A stretch of 64,000 nt of DNA from Photobacterium gaetbulicola Gung47 (GCA_000940995.1 CP005973.1:868001-932000); one strand, 5' to 3'; numbered from the stretch's first letter, positions 8,802-17,587 are shown. Notes: generated from the letters alone by a model not told the origin. Numbers and translations: made by a program.

Positions 8802-9071
8802 ATGACTGAATACCAAAAGAACAAGGTCAAAGAGGAGGCCCCTAGCTGGGTGCTCTCCTTCCTCATTACCTTGCTGCTAACGATGCAGTTGACGGTAAGA
8901 GCGGATGATATCAGCGCTCAAAAAATCGATATTGTCGGCGGAGAGACGCTCTATGCCTGGGATAACAGTTGGCAGCCCGTTGATACTGAACAACATATTC
9001 ACCGCATGCCTAACAAAGCAGAGAGTCCGTCAGCGCGGGAACAACAGGGAGCAGGGCACGATGATAGATGA
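8802..9071 (+). CDS. Small membrane-anchored or exported protein downstream of pdsO
   Basis: An 89-residue ORF starting 11 bases after pdsO, with GAGAG before its ATG, so it is probably translated from the same mRNA. A hydrophilic N-terminus of about 14 residues precedes one hydrophobic helix (WVLSFLITLLLTMQLTV), and the rest (from about residue 35) would be periplasmic. I do not recognise it. It lies where the sortase target gene would begin in a complete system, but has no LPxTG-like motif. It may be an accessory protein or a truncated remnant. Its last codons overlap a further small reading frame at 9060. Confidence 0.5.
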   Translation: MTEYQKNKVKEEAPSWVLSFLITLLLTMQLTVRADDISAQKIDIVGGETLYAWDNSWQPVDTEQHIHRMPNKAESPSAREQQGAGHDDR

Positions 9072-9235
9072 AGCACTTTGGTATGAAACAATAGTGAAAC
9101 TGTCACTGCTTCACTTCAGCCTTATTTATTGTTGAGCAAAGATTGAAGAAGAAATCTGCGGTGACTCAGCACCAATCAAGCGATGATAGTGATACGTGGT
9201 ACAAGCGCTCGCCCTCAGACTTTGATCGTGGCTAG
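9060..9235 (+). pseudogene. Possible frameshifted small ORF, remnant after pdsO operon
   Basis: An ATG at 9060 overlaps the preceding stop and reads MIDEALWYETIVKLSLLHFS before ending at 9135. The next frame is open without a stop up to TAG at 9233 and encodes a hydrophilic tail containing LKKKSAVTQHQ and DTWYKRSPSDFDRG. If a frameshift near 9120-9140 is assumed, the pieces join into a short protein of about 55 residues with one hydrophobic stretch and a basic-to-polar tail. This could be a decayed gene, a sequencing error or chance. It is placed where sortase or target genes usually lie. Confidence 0.25.
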
Positions 9236-9253
9236 GAGGGCGAGCTGATGGAA

Positions 9254-10192
9254 TTAGAGGATCTGTTTCAGTCTTTCTTGAACGACTTCTACCAGCAGAT
9301 CAGGCTGGAATTTGGAGATGAAGCGATCGCAGCCGACCTTTTTTACCATAGCTTCGTTAAAGTTACCGCTCAGCGAAGTATTCAAAGCGATATGCAGATC
9401 ACGCATCCTAGGGTCATTACGGATTTCGTGGGTCAGCTTATAGCCGTCCATTTCAGGCATTTCAGCATCGGTAAACAGCATCAGCAGCTCATCGTAAAGG
9501 TTGATGCCCTTATCGCACCAGTTTTTCAACATAGTCAGCGCATGTAGACCGTTATGGGCCTCAATCACCTCCAAGCCAAGCTGTGACAAGGTTTCTCTGA
9601 TTTGCGCCCGCGCCGTTGAAGAGTCGTCAACAATCAATACCTTACGGCCTTGGAAGTGGCTCAGTAGCGACTGATCGAGCACTTCGTGTGATATTTGCGT
9701 GTCGTAATCGATGATTTCGGCCAGCACTTTCTCGACATCAATGATACTGACTAAGCGCTCAGTATTGTCTTTTCGAATTTTGGTAATTGCGGTGAGGTAG
9801 TTGTTTTTACCTACTTGGCTTGGCGGTGGCTGGATGTCTTGCCATGTCATATTCATGATATTCATCACTTGGCCGACCAAGAAAGCCTGCACACTGCGAT
9901 TGTATTCAGTGATGATGATGTTGCATTCGTCTTGGGTATCGCAGGCACGCATTCCAATGGCCTGGCGCAGATCGATAACCGGGATAGACACGCCACGGAT
10001 GTTGGCCACACCACTAATATTGGGGTGGGAGCCCGGCAGTTGATTGAGCTTGGGGAGTTTGACCACTTCCTTTACTTTGAACACGTTAATGGCAAACAAC
10101 TGAGCGGTATGAAGCCGGAAGATAAGGAGTTCTAGGCGGTTTTCACCAACGAGGTTAGTCCGCTGGTCTACAGAGTCGAGTATCGTGGTCAT
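9254..10192 (-). CDS. cheV: Chemotaxis coupling protein CheV (CheW domain plus receiver)
   Basis: A 312-residue cytoplasmic adaptor that couples methyl-accepting receptors to CheA and can be phosphorylated. Residues 15-165 form a CheW-like domain (LELLIFRLHTAQLFAINVFK, then GVANIRGVSIPVIDL). Residues 183-310 form a receiver domain with Asp189/Asp190 (VLIVDDSS), phospho-acceptor Asp242 in FTDAEMPEMDG and Lys294 in FISKFQ. Length and domain order are normal for CheV. It is a single gene facing the pdsO operon, with no other chemotaxis gene in the window. Confidence 0.96.
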   Translation of the reverse strand: MTTILDSVDQRTNLVGENRLELLIFRLHTAQLFAINVFKVKEVVKLPKLNQLPGSHPNISGVANIRGVSIPVIDLRQAIGMRACDTQDECNIIITEYNRSVQAFLVGQVMNIMNMTWQDIQPPPSQVGKNNYLTAITKIRKDNTERLVSIIDVEKVLAEIIDYDTQISHEVLDQSLLSHFQGRKVLIVDDSSTARAQIRETLSQLGLEVIEAHNGLHALTMLKNWCDKGINLYDELLMLFTDAEMPEMDGYKLTHEIRNDPRMRDLHIALNTSLSGNFNEAMVKKVGCDRFISKFQPDLLVEVVQERLKQIL

Positions 10193-10542
10193 TGAAGTGC
10201 GCAGGCTTAAGTAATATTAAATTTATCAATATATTATCTCACCTCTAAACGCTTGTCTAAGCAACCCTTTGAGTTAGCAGAAAAAAGCTACTATTTATCT
10301 CTTTTAATTATTTCATGGCCAAAATAAATATCCAAAATGTTTCAAATCAAGGAATTTGATGCTGTAGCTGATATTCTGACCTGATAACTACAAATAGATG
10401 ATCGACTGAACCTACATAAAAATATTACTGGTTATCATCCTGAGCGCTGTGCTGCTTCTCCCCATGAACAAGAAGTTAGCAAATTTAAGAGCATTTGAAA
10501 CTCACAATAAAGGCACAGTGCCAGCAATACAAAGAGGCAACT
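10193..10542. other. Promoter gap between cheV and the formate dehydrogenase gene
   Basis: A 350-base AT-rich divergent gap. I see no gene and no clear FNR or NarL box. AGAGG at 10532-10536 is the ribosome binding site for the downstream gene. Confidence 0.3.
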
Positions 10543-13500
10543 ATGAGCAATTTAACGATAGACGGTCAGGTACTGGCTACTGACGGTCAATTGTCAATTC
10601 TCGAGCTCGCTCAACAGTTCGAGATTGAAATCCCATCTCTGTGTGGGTTGAATAAAAATGGTGAAAAAGTACCATGCGATTTATGCGTGGTTGAAATTGA
10701 AGGCCAGGGTGTTCAGCGGGCATGTGAAGTTTCTGCTGCTCCTGAGATGGTGATCACCACGCAAAGCGATGCACTATCTGAGCGTCGTCGCCAATCGCTA
10801 AACCGTATTATGTCAGACCATTACGCAGACTGTGAGGCGCCTTGCCAAACAGCCTGTCCTGCGGGGGTCGATATTCAGTCTTATCTGTACCACATTTCTC
10901 AAAATGACCACCAGAAGGCGGTTGAGGTCATCAAACGAACCTTGCCAATGCCACTGTCTATTGGTCGTGTTTGTCCTGCATTCTGTGAGACTGAATGTCG
11001 TCGTGGCATTGTCGACGAGCCAATTGCGATCCGCCAATTGAAGCGTCACGCTGCCGATATTGATCTTGAAGCACAAGAACAGTACGTGCCGCCACGTAAA
11101 GCGGATAAAGGAATGAATGTTGCGATCATCGGTAGCGGACCAGGCGGTTTGAGCTGTGGCTACTACCTGAGCAATGAGGGTTACAACGTCACTGTGTTCG
11201 AGTCTATGCCGGAGGCGGGTGGTTGGTTACGTTACGGTATTCCTGAATACCGTTTGCCAAAAGCGATCCTAGATAAGGAAATTGAACTTATCTGCCGCAA
11301 TGGTATGAAGGTAGAGACCAATACCACGTTGGGTAAAGACTTCCTGCTATCTGAGCTGACCAAACAGTATGATGCGGTATGTTTGGCCGTGGGTGCCTCT
11401 CAAGCTGTCGAGATGAACTACCCGGGAAGCGATCAGGACGGTTGTTACCTAGGTGTCGATTACCTGAAAGACTATGTAACGACACAAAACTACACCACAG
11501 GCAAGAAAGTGGCAGTAATTGGTGGTGGTAACACCGCCATTGACTGTGCGCGGACCGCAGTTCGTGCCGGAGCGGATACCACTCTTATCTACCGTCGTAC
11601 CCGCGATGAAATGCCTGCAGAAGACTACGAAATTGTTGAAGCTGAGCATGAAGGTGTGAAGTTCCACTTTCTGACCAACCCGGTTGAAAACATTGCTGAT
11701 AACAATGGCCGGGTGACGGAAGTGAAGCTAGAAAAAATGGCGCTTGGCGAGCCAGATGCTTCCGGCCGTCGCCGCCCTGAGGCTACAGGTGAGTACTTTG
11801 TTGAACATTTTGACACGGTAATTTCAGCGGTATCGCAAAAGCCGGATTTGTCTTTCCTCGACAATGATACCATTGAGCTACCAGTTACTCGCTGGCTAAC
11901 CCTTGAGTCAAACGACAGTACCATGCACTCTGGTGTTGAAAACATTTTCAGTATTGGTGATTTCCGACGTGGCCCTGCGACAGCCATTGAAGCTGTTGCT
12001 GATGGTCGAGTAGCGGCAGAGGCGATTGACCGATTCTTCAATGGTGACATGGAGCATATTCCTGTTAAGCCATACATCTCGCAGAAGGCGGCCAAGGTTA
12101 AAGATGTGGATCCTAAGCAGTTCGAAGGGATCCAAAAGGCTATGCGTTCAATTATGCCTGAGCTTACCAGTGAACAACGCCAGTTGAACTTTGCTGAAGT
12201 TGAAACAGGTTTTGTGAACGAAGAAGCGATGCGTGAAGCTGCGCGTTGTCTTGAGTGTGGCTGCCAAGCCAATACAGATTGTAAGCTACGTGACTTTGCG
12301 ACTGAATATAAGGTCGACAAAGAGGAGCTGGATATGTCCAGCTGCCAGAAGTTTGCCGTTGATGACAGTTCTGAGTTTATTGTCTTTGATGCCAACCGCT
12401 GCATCAGCTGTGGCCAGTGTGTCGATACTTGTAACAACCAGGCTGTTCACGGTGTGCTGGGCTTCATGAAAGATGCTGATGGTAATAGTGCCAAGCGTCC
12501 AGAATGCCGTCCGGGCTTTGAGAATGGTTACAGCATGGGTGACTCGAACTGTGTTCAGTGCGGTGCTTGTGTGCAGGTCTGTCCGACTGGTGCGCTCACT
12601 GATGCCCGTGACAAGTCGCAGGGCCGTGTCGAAATGCTAAAACCGGTAGACACCATTTGTACCTACTGTGGTGTAGGTTGTAAGGTCACCATGTATGTGG
12701 ATGAGTTAACCGATAAGATCCGCTACGTCCAGGGGGCAAAAGACTCACCGGTAAACCAGGGCATGCTTTGTGTCAAAGGGCGCTTTGGTTTTGACTTTAT
12801 CCAAAGCGAGGAGCGTCTTAGCCAGCCGTTGATCCGTAAAGATGGTGAGCTTCAGCCAGCAAGTTGGGAAGACGCGATTTCACTGATTGCCGAGAAATTC
12901 ACTGCTATCAAGCAAGAGTCGGGCGGTAATGCATTGGCTGGTTTTTCCTCGGCGAAAACCACCAATGAAGATAACTTTGCATTCCAGAAGTTTATTCGTC
13001 GTGAATTCGGCACCAACAACGTCGACCACTGTGCGCGTTTGTGCCACTCAACCACGGTGACAGGCCTAGAGGCTTCGTTGGGTAGCGGGGCAATGACCAA
13101 TGATATCCCGAGTATTGCCCACTCTGATCTGATTTTCATTATCGGTTCGGACACGACTTCAGCTCACCCAATTATTGCCTCGCATATCAAGCAGGCGCTT
13201 CGTAAGGGCACGGCACGTTTGGTCGTTGCTGATCCGAAGAAAGTGGCTATTGCCGATCACTCAGAACTATACGTCGCACACCGCCCGGGTACTGACGTGA
13301 TGCTACTTAACGGTATCATGCAGCAAATCATCAAGAACGGCTGGCAAGATCAGAGCTATATCGAACAGCGCGTAGAGGGCTATGAGAACCTTAAAGCTGA
13401 GGTTATGAGTGACGCTTACGCTCCGGATAAAGTTGAACTGGTCACCGGTGTGAAACAAGCTGATTTGCTCAAGTTGGCCGAGGCAATCGGTACTGCCAAA

Positions 13501-14697
13501 CGTACAGCGATTTACTATTCAATGGGGATAACCCAGCACACGACGGGGCACGATAACGTACGTTCAATTGCGAACCTGCAGTTGCTGTGTGGCAACATCG
13601 GTATTGAAGGTGGTGGTATCAACCCGCTTCGTGGTCAATCGAATGTTCAGGGTGCTTGTGACATGGGGGCGCTTCCTTGGGACTTCCCAGGATATCAGAA
13701 GGTCACCAACAAAGACGCTCACGCTAAGTTTGCTAAAGCATGGGATCGCCCAGACTTGTCAGCAGAGCTTGGTTTGACTCTCACAGAAATTATCGATGCA
13801 GCCTGTAAAAAGGAAGTCCGAGGTTTGTATGTGATGGGTGAAAACCCTGTACTGAGTGATCCAGACCAGAAGCACGTACTGGAAGCTATCGATAAGCTCG
13901 ACTTCTTGGTTGTCCAAGATATCTTCATGACCGAGACCGCGCAGTTGGCGGATGTTGTTCTTCCTGCATATTCATTTGCTGAGAAGGCGGGTCATTTCAC
14001 CAATACAGAGCGTCGTGTTCAGCGCTTGAATCCAGCAGTGAAAGCGCCGGGTCAGGCAATGGAAGATTGGCAGATCATCCAGAATATTGCTAACGCGATG
14101 GGCAGTGACTGGGATTATCAGTCTGTTGAGGAGATCACGGCAGAGATAAATGCGCTAACACCGCAATATGCAGGTATCACTTGGGATCGTGTCGGTAAAG
14201 ACGGTTTGCAGTGGCCGTGCCGTGATGAAAACCATCCAGGCACGCGGGTTATGCACCAAGAGAGTTTTGTTCGTGGTGAAAAAGCCGAAATGGCTGCGGT
14301 ACCTTTCTTGTATGCCGCAGAACTTCCGGATGATGAGTATCCTATGGTGCTGTCAACAGGGCGCCTGTTGGAGCAGTTCCATACTGGAACGATGACCCGT
14401 AAAACGAAAGGCCTTGATAACCTTGCGGGGCCAAGAGTGATGATCTCCGTGTTTGATGCAGAGCGGTTAGGTGTGTCTAACGGTGAGATGCTGACGCTAT
14501 CAACTCGACGCGGCTCGATTGATGCGCCAGCCTTTGTCACCAAGCGTATTCAACCAAATGTTGTGTTTGTACCGTTCCACTTCGTGGAATCAGCAGCAAA
14601 CAAGCTAACAGTCTCAGCGACAGATCCTTATGCCAAGATCCCTGAGTTCAAAGTGGCAGCGGTTAGAGTTGAAAAAGCACTCGCGTTAGCAGAATAA
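10543..14697 (+). CDS. Single-chain formate dehydrogenase fused to a GltD-like FAD/NAD(P) module
   Basis: A 1384-residue fusion predicted to oxidise formate to CO2 at a molybdenum centre and pass electrons to NAD(P). In order, it has an N-terminal 2Fe-2S ferredoxin domain (CGLNKNGEKVPCDLC), a GltD-like domain with cluster cysteines (CEAPCQTACPAGVD), an FAD site (GSGPGGLSCGYYL) and a nucleotide site (GGGNTAIDCARTA) followed by YRRTRDE. Two 4Fe-4S motifs follow (CISCGQCVDTC, CVQCGACVQVCP), then an FdhF-type molybdopterin domain with TYCGVGC and DHCARLCHS. Cys830 sits where E. coli FdhF has selenocysteine, so this is the cysteine form. The YRR after the second Rossmann motif resembles NADPH-dependent GltD; cofactor choice is inference. 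ATG 10543 is preferred to 10495 because of the Shine-Dalgarno site. A formate channel fusion lies downstream behind a terminator. Confidence 0.93.
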   Translation: MSNLTIDGQVLATDGQLSILELAQQFEIEIPSLCGLNKNGEKVPCDLCVVEIEGQGVQRACEVSAAPEMVITTQSDALSERRRQSLNRIMSDHYADCEAPCQTACPAGVDIQSYLYHISQNDHQKAVEVIKRTLPMPLSIGRVCPAFCETECRRGIVDEPIAIRQLKRHAADIDLEAQEQYVPPRKADKGMNVAIIGSGPGGLSCGYYLSNEGYNVTVFESMPEAGGWLRYGIPEYRLPKAILDKEIELICRNGMKVETNTTLGKDFLLSELTKQYDAVCLAVGASQAVEMNYPGSDQDGCYLGVDYLKDYVTTQNYTTGKKVAVIGGGNTAIDCARTAVRAGADTTLIYRRTRDEMPAEDYEIVEAEHEGVKFHFLTNPVENIADNNGRVTEVKLEKMALGEPDASGRRRPEATGEYFVEHFDTVISAVSQKPDLSFLDNDTIELPVTRWLTLESNDSTMHSGVENIFSIGDFRRGPATAIEAVADGRVAAEAIDRFFNGDMEHIPVKPYISQKAAKVKDVDPKQFEGIQKAMRSIMPELTSEQRQLNFAEVETGFVNEEAMREAARCLECGCQANTDCKLRDFATEYKVDKEELDMSSCQKFAVDDSSEFIVFDANRCISCGQCVDTCNNQAVHGVLGFMKDADGNSAKRPECRPGFENGYSMGDSNCVQCGACVQVCPTGALTDARDKSQGRVEMLKPVDTICTYCGVGCKVTMYVDELTDKIRYVQGAKDSPVNQGMLCVKGRFGFDFIQSEERLSQPLIRKDGELQPASWEDAISLIAEKFTAIKQESGGNALAGFSSAKTTNEDNFAFQKFIRREFGTNNVDHCARLCHSTTVTGLEASLGSGAMTNDIPSIAHSDLIFIIGSDTTSAHPIIASHIKQALRKGTARLVVADPKKVAIADHSELYVAHRPGTDVMLLNGIMQQIIKNGWQDQSYIEQRVEGYENLKAEVMSDAYAPDKVELVTGVKQADLLKLAEAIGTAKRTAIYYSMGITQHTTGHDNVRSIANLQLLCGNIGIEGGGINPLRGQSNVQGACDMGALPWDFPGYQKVTNKDAHAKFAKAWDRPDLSAELGLTLTEIIDAACKKEVRGLYVMGENPVLSDPDQKHVLEAIDKLDFLVVQDIFMTETAQLADVVLPAYSFAEKAGHFTNTERRVQRLNPAVKAPGQAMEDWQIIQNIANAMGSDWDYQSVEEITAEINALTPQYAGITWDRVGKDGLQWPCRDENHPGTRVMHQESFVRGEKAEMAAVPFLYAAELPDDEYPMVLSTGRLLEQFHTGTMTRKTKGLDNLAGPRVMISVFDAERLGVSNGEMLTLSTRRGSIDAPAFVTKRIQPNVVFVPFHFVESAANKLTVSATDPYAKIPEFKVAAVRVEKALALAE

Positions 14698-14728
14698 ATA
14701 GTCTGTAGAAATTCATTAGCGGATTAAC

Positions 14729-14759
14729 AAACACCCAGCTCGGCTGGGTGTTTTTTTTT
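14729..14759 (+). terminator. Terminator of the formate dehydrogenase gene
   Basis: ACACCCAGC / GCTGGGTGT stem with a three-base loop, followed by a run of nine T. It resembles the terminator after the next gene. Confidence 0.92.
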
Positions 14760-15086
14760 GCTTCTATCAAGCAAATACAGACGAATGTCACAAAAATAAG
14801 ATGCTAAAGGCGTATCATACATGTAAAACTTATTGCTTATCAGCAGATCCCGCGCTATCTGCCTAGATACAATTCTTTAATTTTATTTCAAACAATTACC
14901 GCAACACGCGAAAGTGTAATCATATATTGCAAATAATTAATGCAAGAAAAACTTATTTAGCCCTATAATGCTATCAGTTTTTCTTATATGCGCATCGATT
15001 GACACTTTAACCTTTTGATTTAAGCAAAACGCTCACGTTAATTGGTTTTCATTTTTGAATAAAGATGCGTAACACTTGGGGTAAGC
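14760..15086 (+). promoter_or_regulatory. Promoter gap of the formate channel gene
   Basis: About 330 AT-rich bases without a gene. TTGATTTAAGCAAA at about 15017-15030 is a poor half-match to an FNR box (TTGAT-N4-ATCAA), so anaerobic control is possible but not shown. Confidence 0.25.
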
Positions 15087-16535
15087 ATGAGTTACGTAGA
15101 TTCCAACAATAACCAACTGTTCTCGCCGATGGAAATGATGGCGGAAGCAGAAAAGTTTGCGCTTAGCAAAGCAAAGAAGACCAGTAGCATGACACTGGGC
15201 CTTGCTATGATGGCGGGGGCTTTTATCGGATTGGCATTCGTATTTTATATTACGGTAACAACTGGGAGTTCGTCTGCGGGGTGGGGCCTAAGCCGATTAG
15301 TGGGTGGTATGGTCTTTAGTATGGGGTTGATTTTAATCGTTCTCTGTGGCGGTGAGCTCTTTACCAGTTCTGTGCTTTCAAGCATTTCTTGGGCGAATCG
15401 CCAGATCACACTAAAAAAGATGTTATCGCTATGGGCTAAAGTGTATATCGGGAACTTTTTCGGTGCCATGTTCATGTTGCTGCTGATCACCGGTGGTGGC
15501 ATGTTTCTACTGAACCATGGTCAGTGGGGATTGAATGCGCTTAACATTGCCCAGCATAAGCTCCATCACACGCCGCTTCAGGCATTCTCATTGGGTGTTT
15601 TATGTAATTTATTGGTTTGCTTGGCTATTTGGATGACATTTAGTTCTGCAAATGCGCTGACTAAAGCCATGTTAATGATTTTGCCTGTCTCAATGTTCGT
15701 CTCTAGTGGTTTTGAGCACTCTGTGGCCAATATGTTTATGGTCCCGCTTGGCATTGTGATTCAACATTTTGCGCCTGAGCAATTTTGGCAAATGATTGGC
15801 ACTAATCCACAGCAATACAGTGATCTTAACATTCACAACTTTCTACTGGCGAATCTGCTACCTGTCACTCTTGGCAATATTGTCGGAGGGGCTGTATTAG
15901 TAGGCCTGGCTAATTGGTGTATTTTCCGTCGTCCAGAGCTTAAAGCGACAAACGTAACTTCTATTTCCCAAAGTGTAGAACTCTCGACTGCCAAGGAGGC
16001 GGATTTGCTTTCACATTTAACTGTCAAGGACATTGTCGATTCACAACCACTTACATTATCTGCTGATCTGTTTGTGCCGAAAGCCGTAGATATATTGGTA
16101 GCGAACAAACTGTCGGGTGCACCGGTCTGTGATGTTAATGGCCGTTTGGTCGGGTTCCTGTCCATGTTCGATATGATGAAAGAGCTATGGTATAAGGATT
16201 TCCAACCGGCCAAAGAGACAAAAGTCGCCGATCTCATGAGAAGTGATGTTGTTGCTGTAGATATCAATGATCGCTTGGTAGATGTCGTCGAGTACTTGTG
16301 TATTGACAAGGATATGCTTTACCCAACATCAGGTATCGGTATGGCAACCAGTGCAACGTCACTATCGTTAGAAGAGCGTGTGAAAGCACTGAAAGTCAGT
16401 AAGCCCCGTGTGTTACCAGTACTGCACAACGGCCAGTTTGTTGGAACCATTACCCGTGATAGTGTGATGGTTGAATTGCGGAAGCTTTACCACGATGTCA
16501 CGCTGACAACAGTACAGAAGCTAGAGATCGCATAA
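15087..16535 (+). CDS. FocA-type formate channel fused to a CBS-domain pair
   Basis: A 482-residue inner-membrane protein. Residues 1-285 are a formate/nitrite transporter domain with six membrane helices and family segments such as GAFIGLAFVFYI, LCGGELFTSSV, NFFGAMFMLLL, GVLCNLLVCLAIW and LLPVTLGNIVGGAV. Residues about 305-475 form two CBS repeats (TVKDIVDSQPLTLSADLF, GAPVCDVNGRLVGFLSMFDM, VADLMRSDVVAVD, RVLPVLHNGQFVGTITRDSV). CBS pairs bind adenine nucleotides, so the channel may be gated by cell energy state, which is inference. Plain FocA is about 285 residues, so this is a genuine extra module. It follows the formate dehydrogenase fusion with its own promoter gap and terminator. Confidence 0.93.
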   Translation: MSYVDSNNNQLFSPMEMMAEAEKFALSKAKKTSSMTLGLAMMAGAFIGLAFVFYITVTTGSSSAGWGLSRLVGGMVFSMGLILIVLCGGELFTSSVLSSISWANRQITLKKMLSLWAKVYIGNFFGAMFMLLLITGGGMFLLNHGQWGLNALNIAQHKLHHTPLQAFSLGVLCNLLVCLAIWMTFSSANALTKAMLMILPVSMFVSSGFEHSVANMFMVPLGIVIQHFAPEQFWQMIGTNPQQYSDLNIHNFLLANLLPVTLGNIVGGAVLVGLANWCIFRRPELKATNVTSISQSVELSTAKEADLLSHLTVKDIVDSQPLTLSADLFVPKAVDILVANKLSGAPVCDVNGRLVGFLSMFDMMKELWYKDFQPAKETKVADLMRSDVVAVDINDRLVDVVEYLCIDKDMLYPTSGIGMATSATSLSLEERVKALKVSKPRVLPVLHNGQFVGTITRDSVMVELRKLYHDVTLTTVQKLEIA

Positions 16536-16572
16536 AACTCTGCATTGAATATGTGTTTTTTGTGATGCCGAA

Positions 16573-16600
16573 AACACCCAGTTTTACTGGGTGTTTTTTT
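16573..16600 (+). terminator. Terminator of the formate channel gene
   Basis: AACACCCAGT / ACTGGGTGTT stem with a TTT loop and a T run. Confidence 0.92.
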
Positions 16601-16984
16601 ATGTTCGTCACAAAAACCAATGTGACATAACTGAAAGATTAAATTCCATATTTAATCTTGCCAGGTGTTCGATTGGTGAAATTGAATTCTAAGATTTCAA
16701 TATTCATAAGCTATAAGTTAGATGTAATCTATGAAAACGGGTGCTTTGACATTATTTCTTACATTTTTGGCGTGTGTTTACATTTTTATAACAGGTTGGT
16801 GCTAAACTCTTATGTGGTAGATGTTTAGGGTGTTACAAATTGTAAATAAATGAAAGTTAGGGCGAAATACTGCGTGCTACAAAGCTATGGGGTGTATGCA
16901 TTTTGAACGGAAAGTGGGAAAATGCTCGTATTAGTATGATGCACATTGAAAGGACGCATTTCTAACTTTCTTAAAGAGGTGACT
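16601..16984. other. Gap before small membrane protein gene
   Basis: About 380 bases with no supported gene. The left part is AT-rich. AAAGAGGTG just before 16985 is the ribosome binding site of the next gene. Confidence 0.3.
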
Positions 16985-17353
16985 ATGAAGTTCGGTTTGA
17001 TTTTTTTGTTGTCTGCCGTTGCTGGTGTTCTATCTGGTGAGCATTTTCACTCGTTTCTCGTAGGGTTTGGCGTTGCTTCTGTTGCCGTTGGGGCGGGCTA
17101 TTGGTTGGCGTTCCGCTGCTCAACTCGCTATCCACAACTCGCATTGCTGATGCTTCTGATGGGGCTTATGGCTAAAATCGGTGTCACGATCACTGGAGTA
17201 ATGTGGGGGTTGGAATCGAACCTGATCAATTCTCCATTTGTATTCTCGCTGTCATATTTGTTCTTCTCTATTGTTACTACTTATCTGTATTCGAAATGGC
17301 GTGAATTCCAGCTGTCGCGCTCTGAAACGACGCTAATGGCCAAGACTGCATAA
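16985..17353 (+). CDS. Small polytopic membrane protein of unknown function
   Basis: A 122-residue protein with about four hydrophobic helices (starting MKFGLIFLLSAVAGVLSG, then FLVGFGVASVAVGAGYWLAF, LALLMLLMGLMAKIGVTITG and FVFSLSYLFFSIVTTYLYS) and a short polar C-terminus. The topology is like the AtpI group of small four-helix proteins, but I cannot claim membership. The ATG at 16985 is chosen over 16946 because AAAGAGGT directly precedes it and the hydrophobic N-terminus then starts normally. It stands alone, with its own terminator, downstream of the formate genes. Confidence 0.65.
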   Translation: MKFGLIFLLSAVAGVLSGEHFHSFLVGFGVASVAVGAGYWLAFRCSTRYPQLALLMLLMGLMAKIGVTITGVMWGLESNLINSPFVFSLSYLFFSIVTTYLYSKWREFQLSRSETTLMAKTA

Positions 17354-17373
17354 AACAGTGTCTACTGAATAAT

Positions 17374-17400
17374 AAAACGGGCTTTATGTCCGTTTTTTTT
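17374..17400 (+). terminator. Terminator of the small membrane protein gene
   Basis: AAAACGG / CCGTTTT stem with a nine-base loop, then eight T. Confidence 0.85.
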
Positions 17401-17429
17401 TGTCTTTTCGTTGGTATATGAAAGAGTAT

Positions 17430-17505
17430 TTGGCGGCATAGCGTCACTCAGAAGCTATTCTTTGGGGGTCTACAAAGTAGGAAATAACTTGCCCTATGCC
17501 GCCAA
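17430..17505. ncRNA. Structured element upstream of the SgrR-type gene
   Basis: Perfect 12-base inverted arms TTGGCGGCATAG (17430-17441) and CTATGCCGCCAA (17494-17505) enclose 52 bases. These contain an inner CTTTG / CAAAG hairpin (17459-17463, 17473-17477). GTACCACTTGGGTAC follows at 17506-17520 as a second small hairpin. No T run follows on either strand, so it is not a simple terminator. It could be a structured leader or a small RNA. In enteric bacteria the SgrS RNA gene neighbours sgrR, but I see no SgrS seed sequence here. Confidence 0.35.
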
Positions 17506-17587
17506 GTACCACTTGGGTACGAGGCCAATTTTACGTTAAAATAGGAAGTCTAAAACAGAAGAAGTAATATAAATAGGTTCCTCTTTT

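Noticed and set aside
9248..9547. 99-codon plus-strand ORF over cheV
   Set aside because: It is antisense to the receiver domain of cheV, which is certain; its good-looking start is chance.
11625..12437. 270-codon minus-strand ORF inside the formate dehydrogenase gene
   Set aside because: Antisense shadow of a long, well-supported coding region; its Ser-rich composition reflects the codon use of the sense gene.
14118..14543. 141-codon antisense ORF near the 3' end of the formate dehydrogenase gene
   Set aside because: Shadow of the sense gene with no start signals or domain.
14729..16600. Similar ACACCCAG stem sequences as an interspersed repeat
   Set aside because: Both copies are plain rho-independent terminators directly after genes. 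The resemblance of the stems is limited to eight bases.
17401..17587. SgrS small RNA next to the SgrR gene
   Set aside because: No SgrS seed sequence or 3' terminator with U run can be seen. Only the unexplained hairpin is reported.
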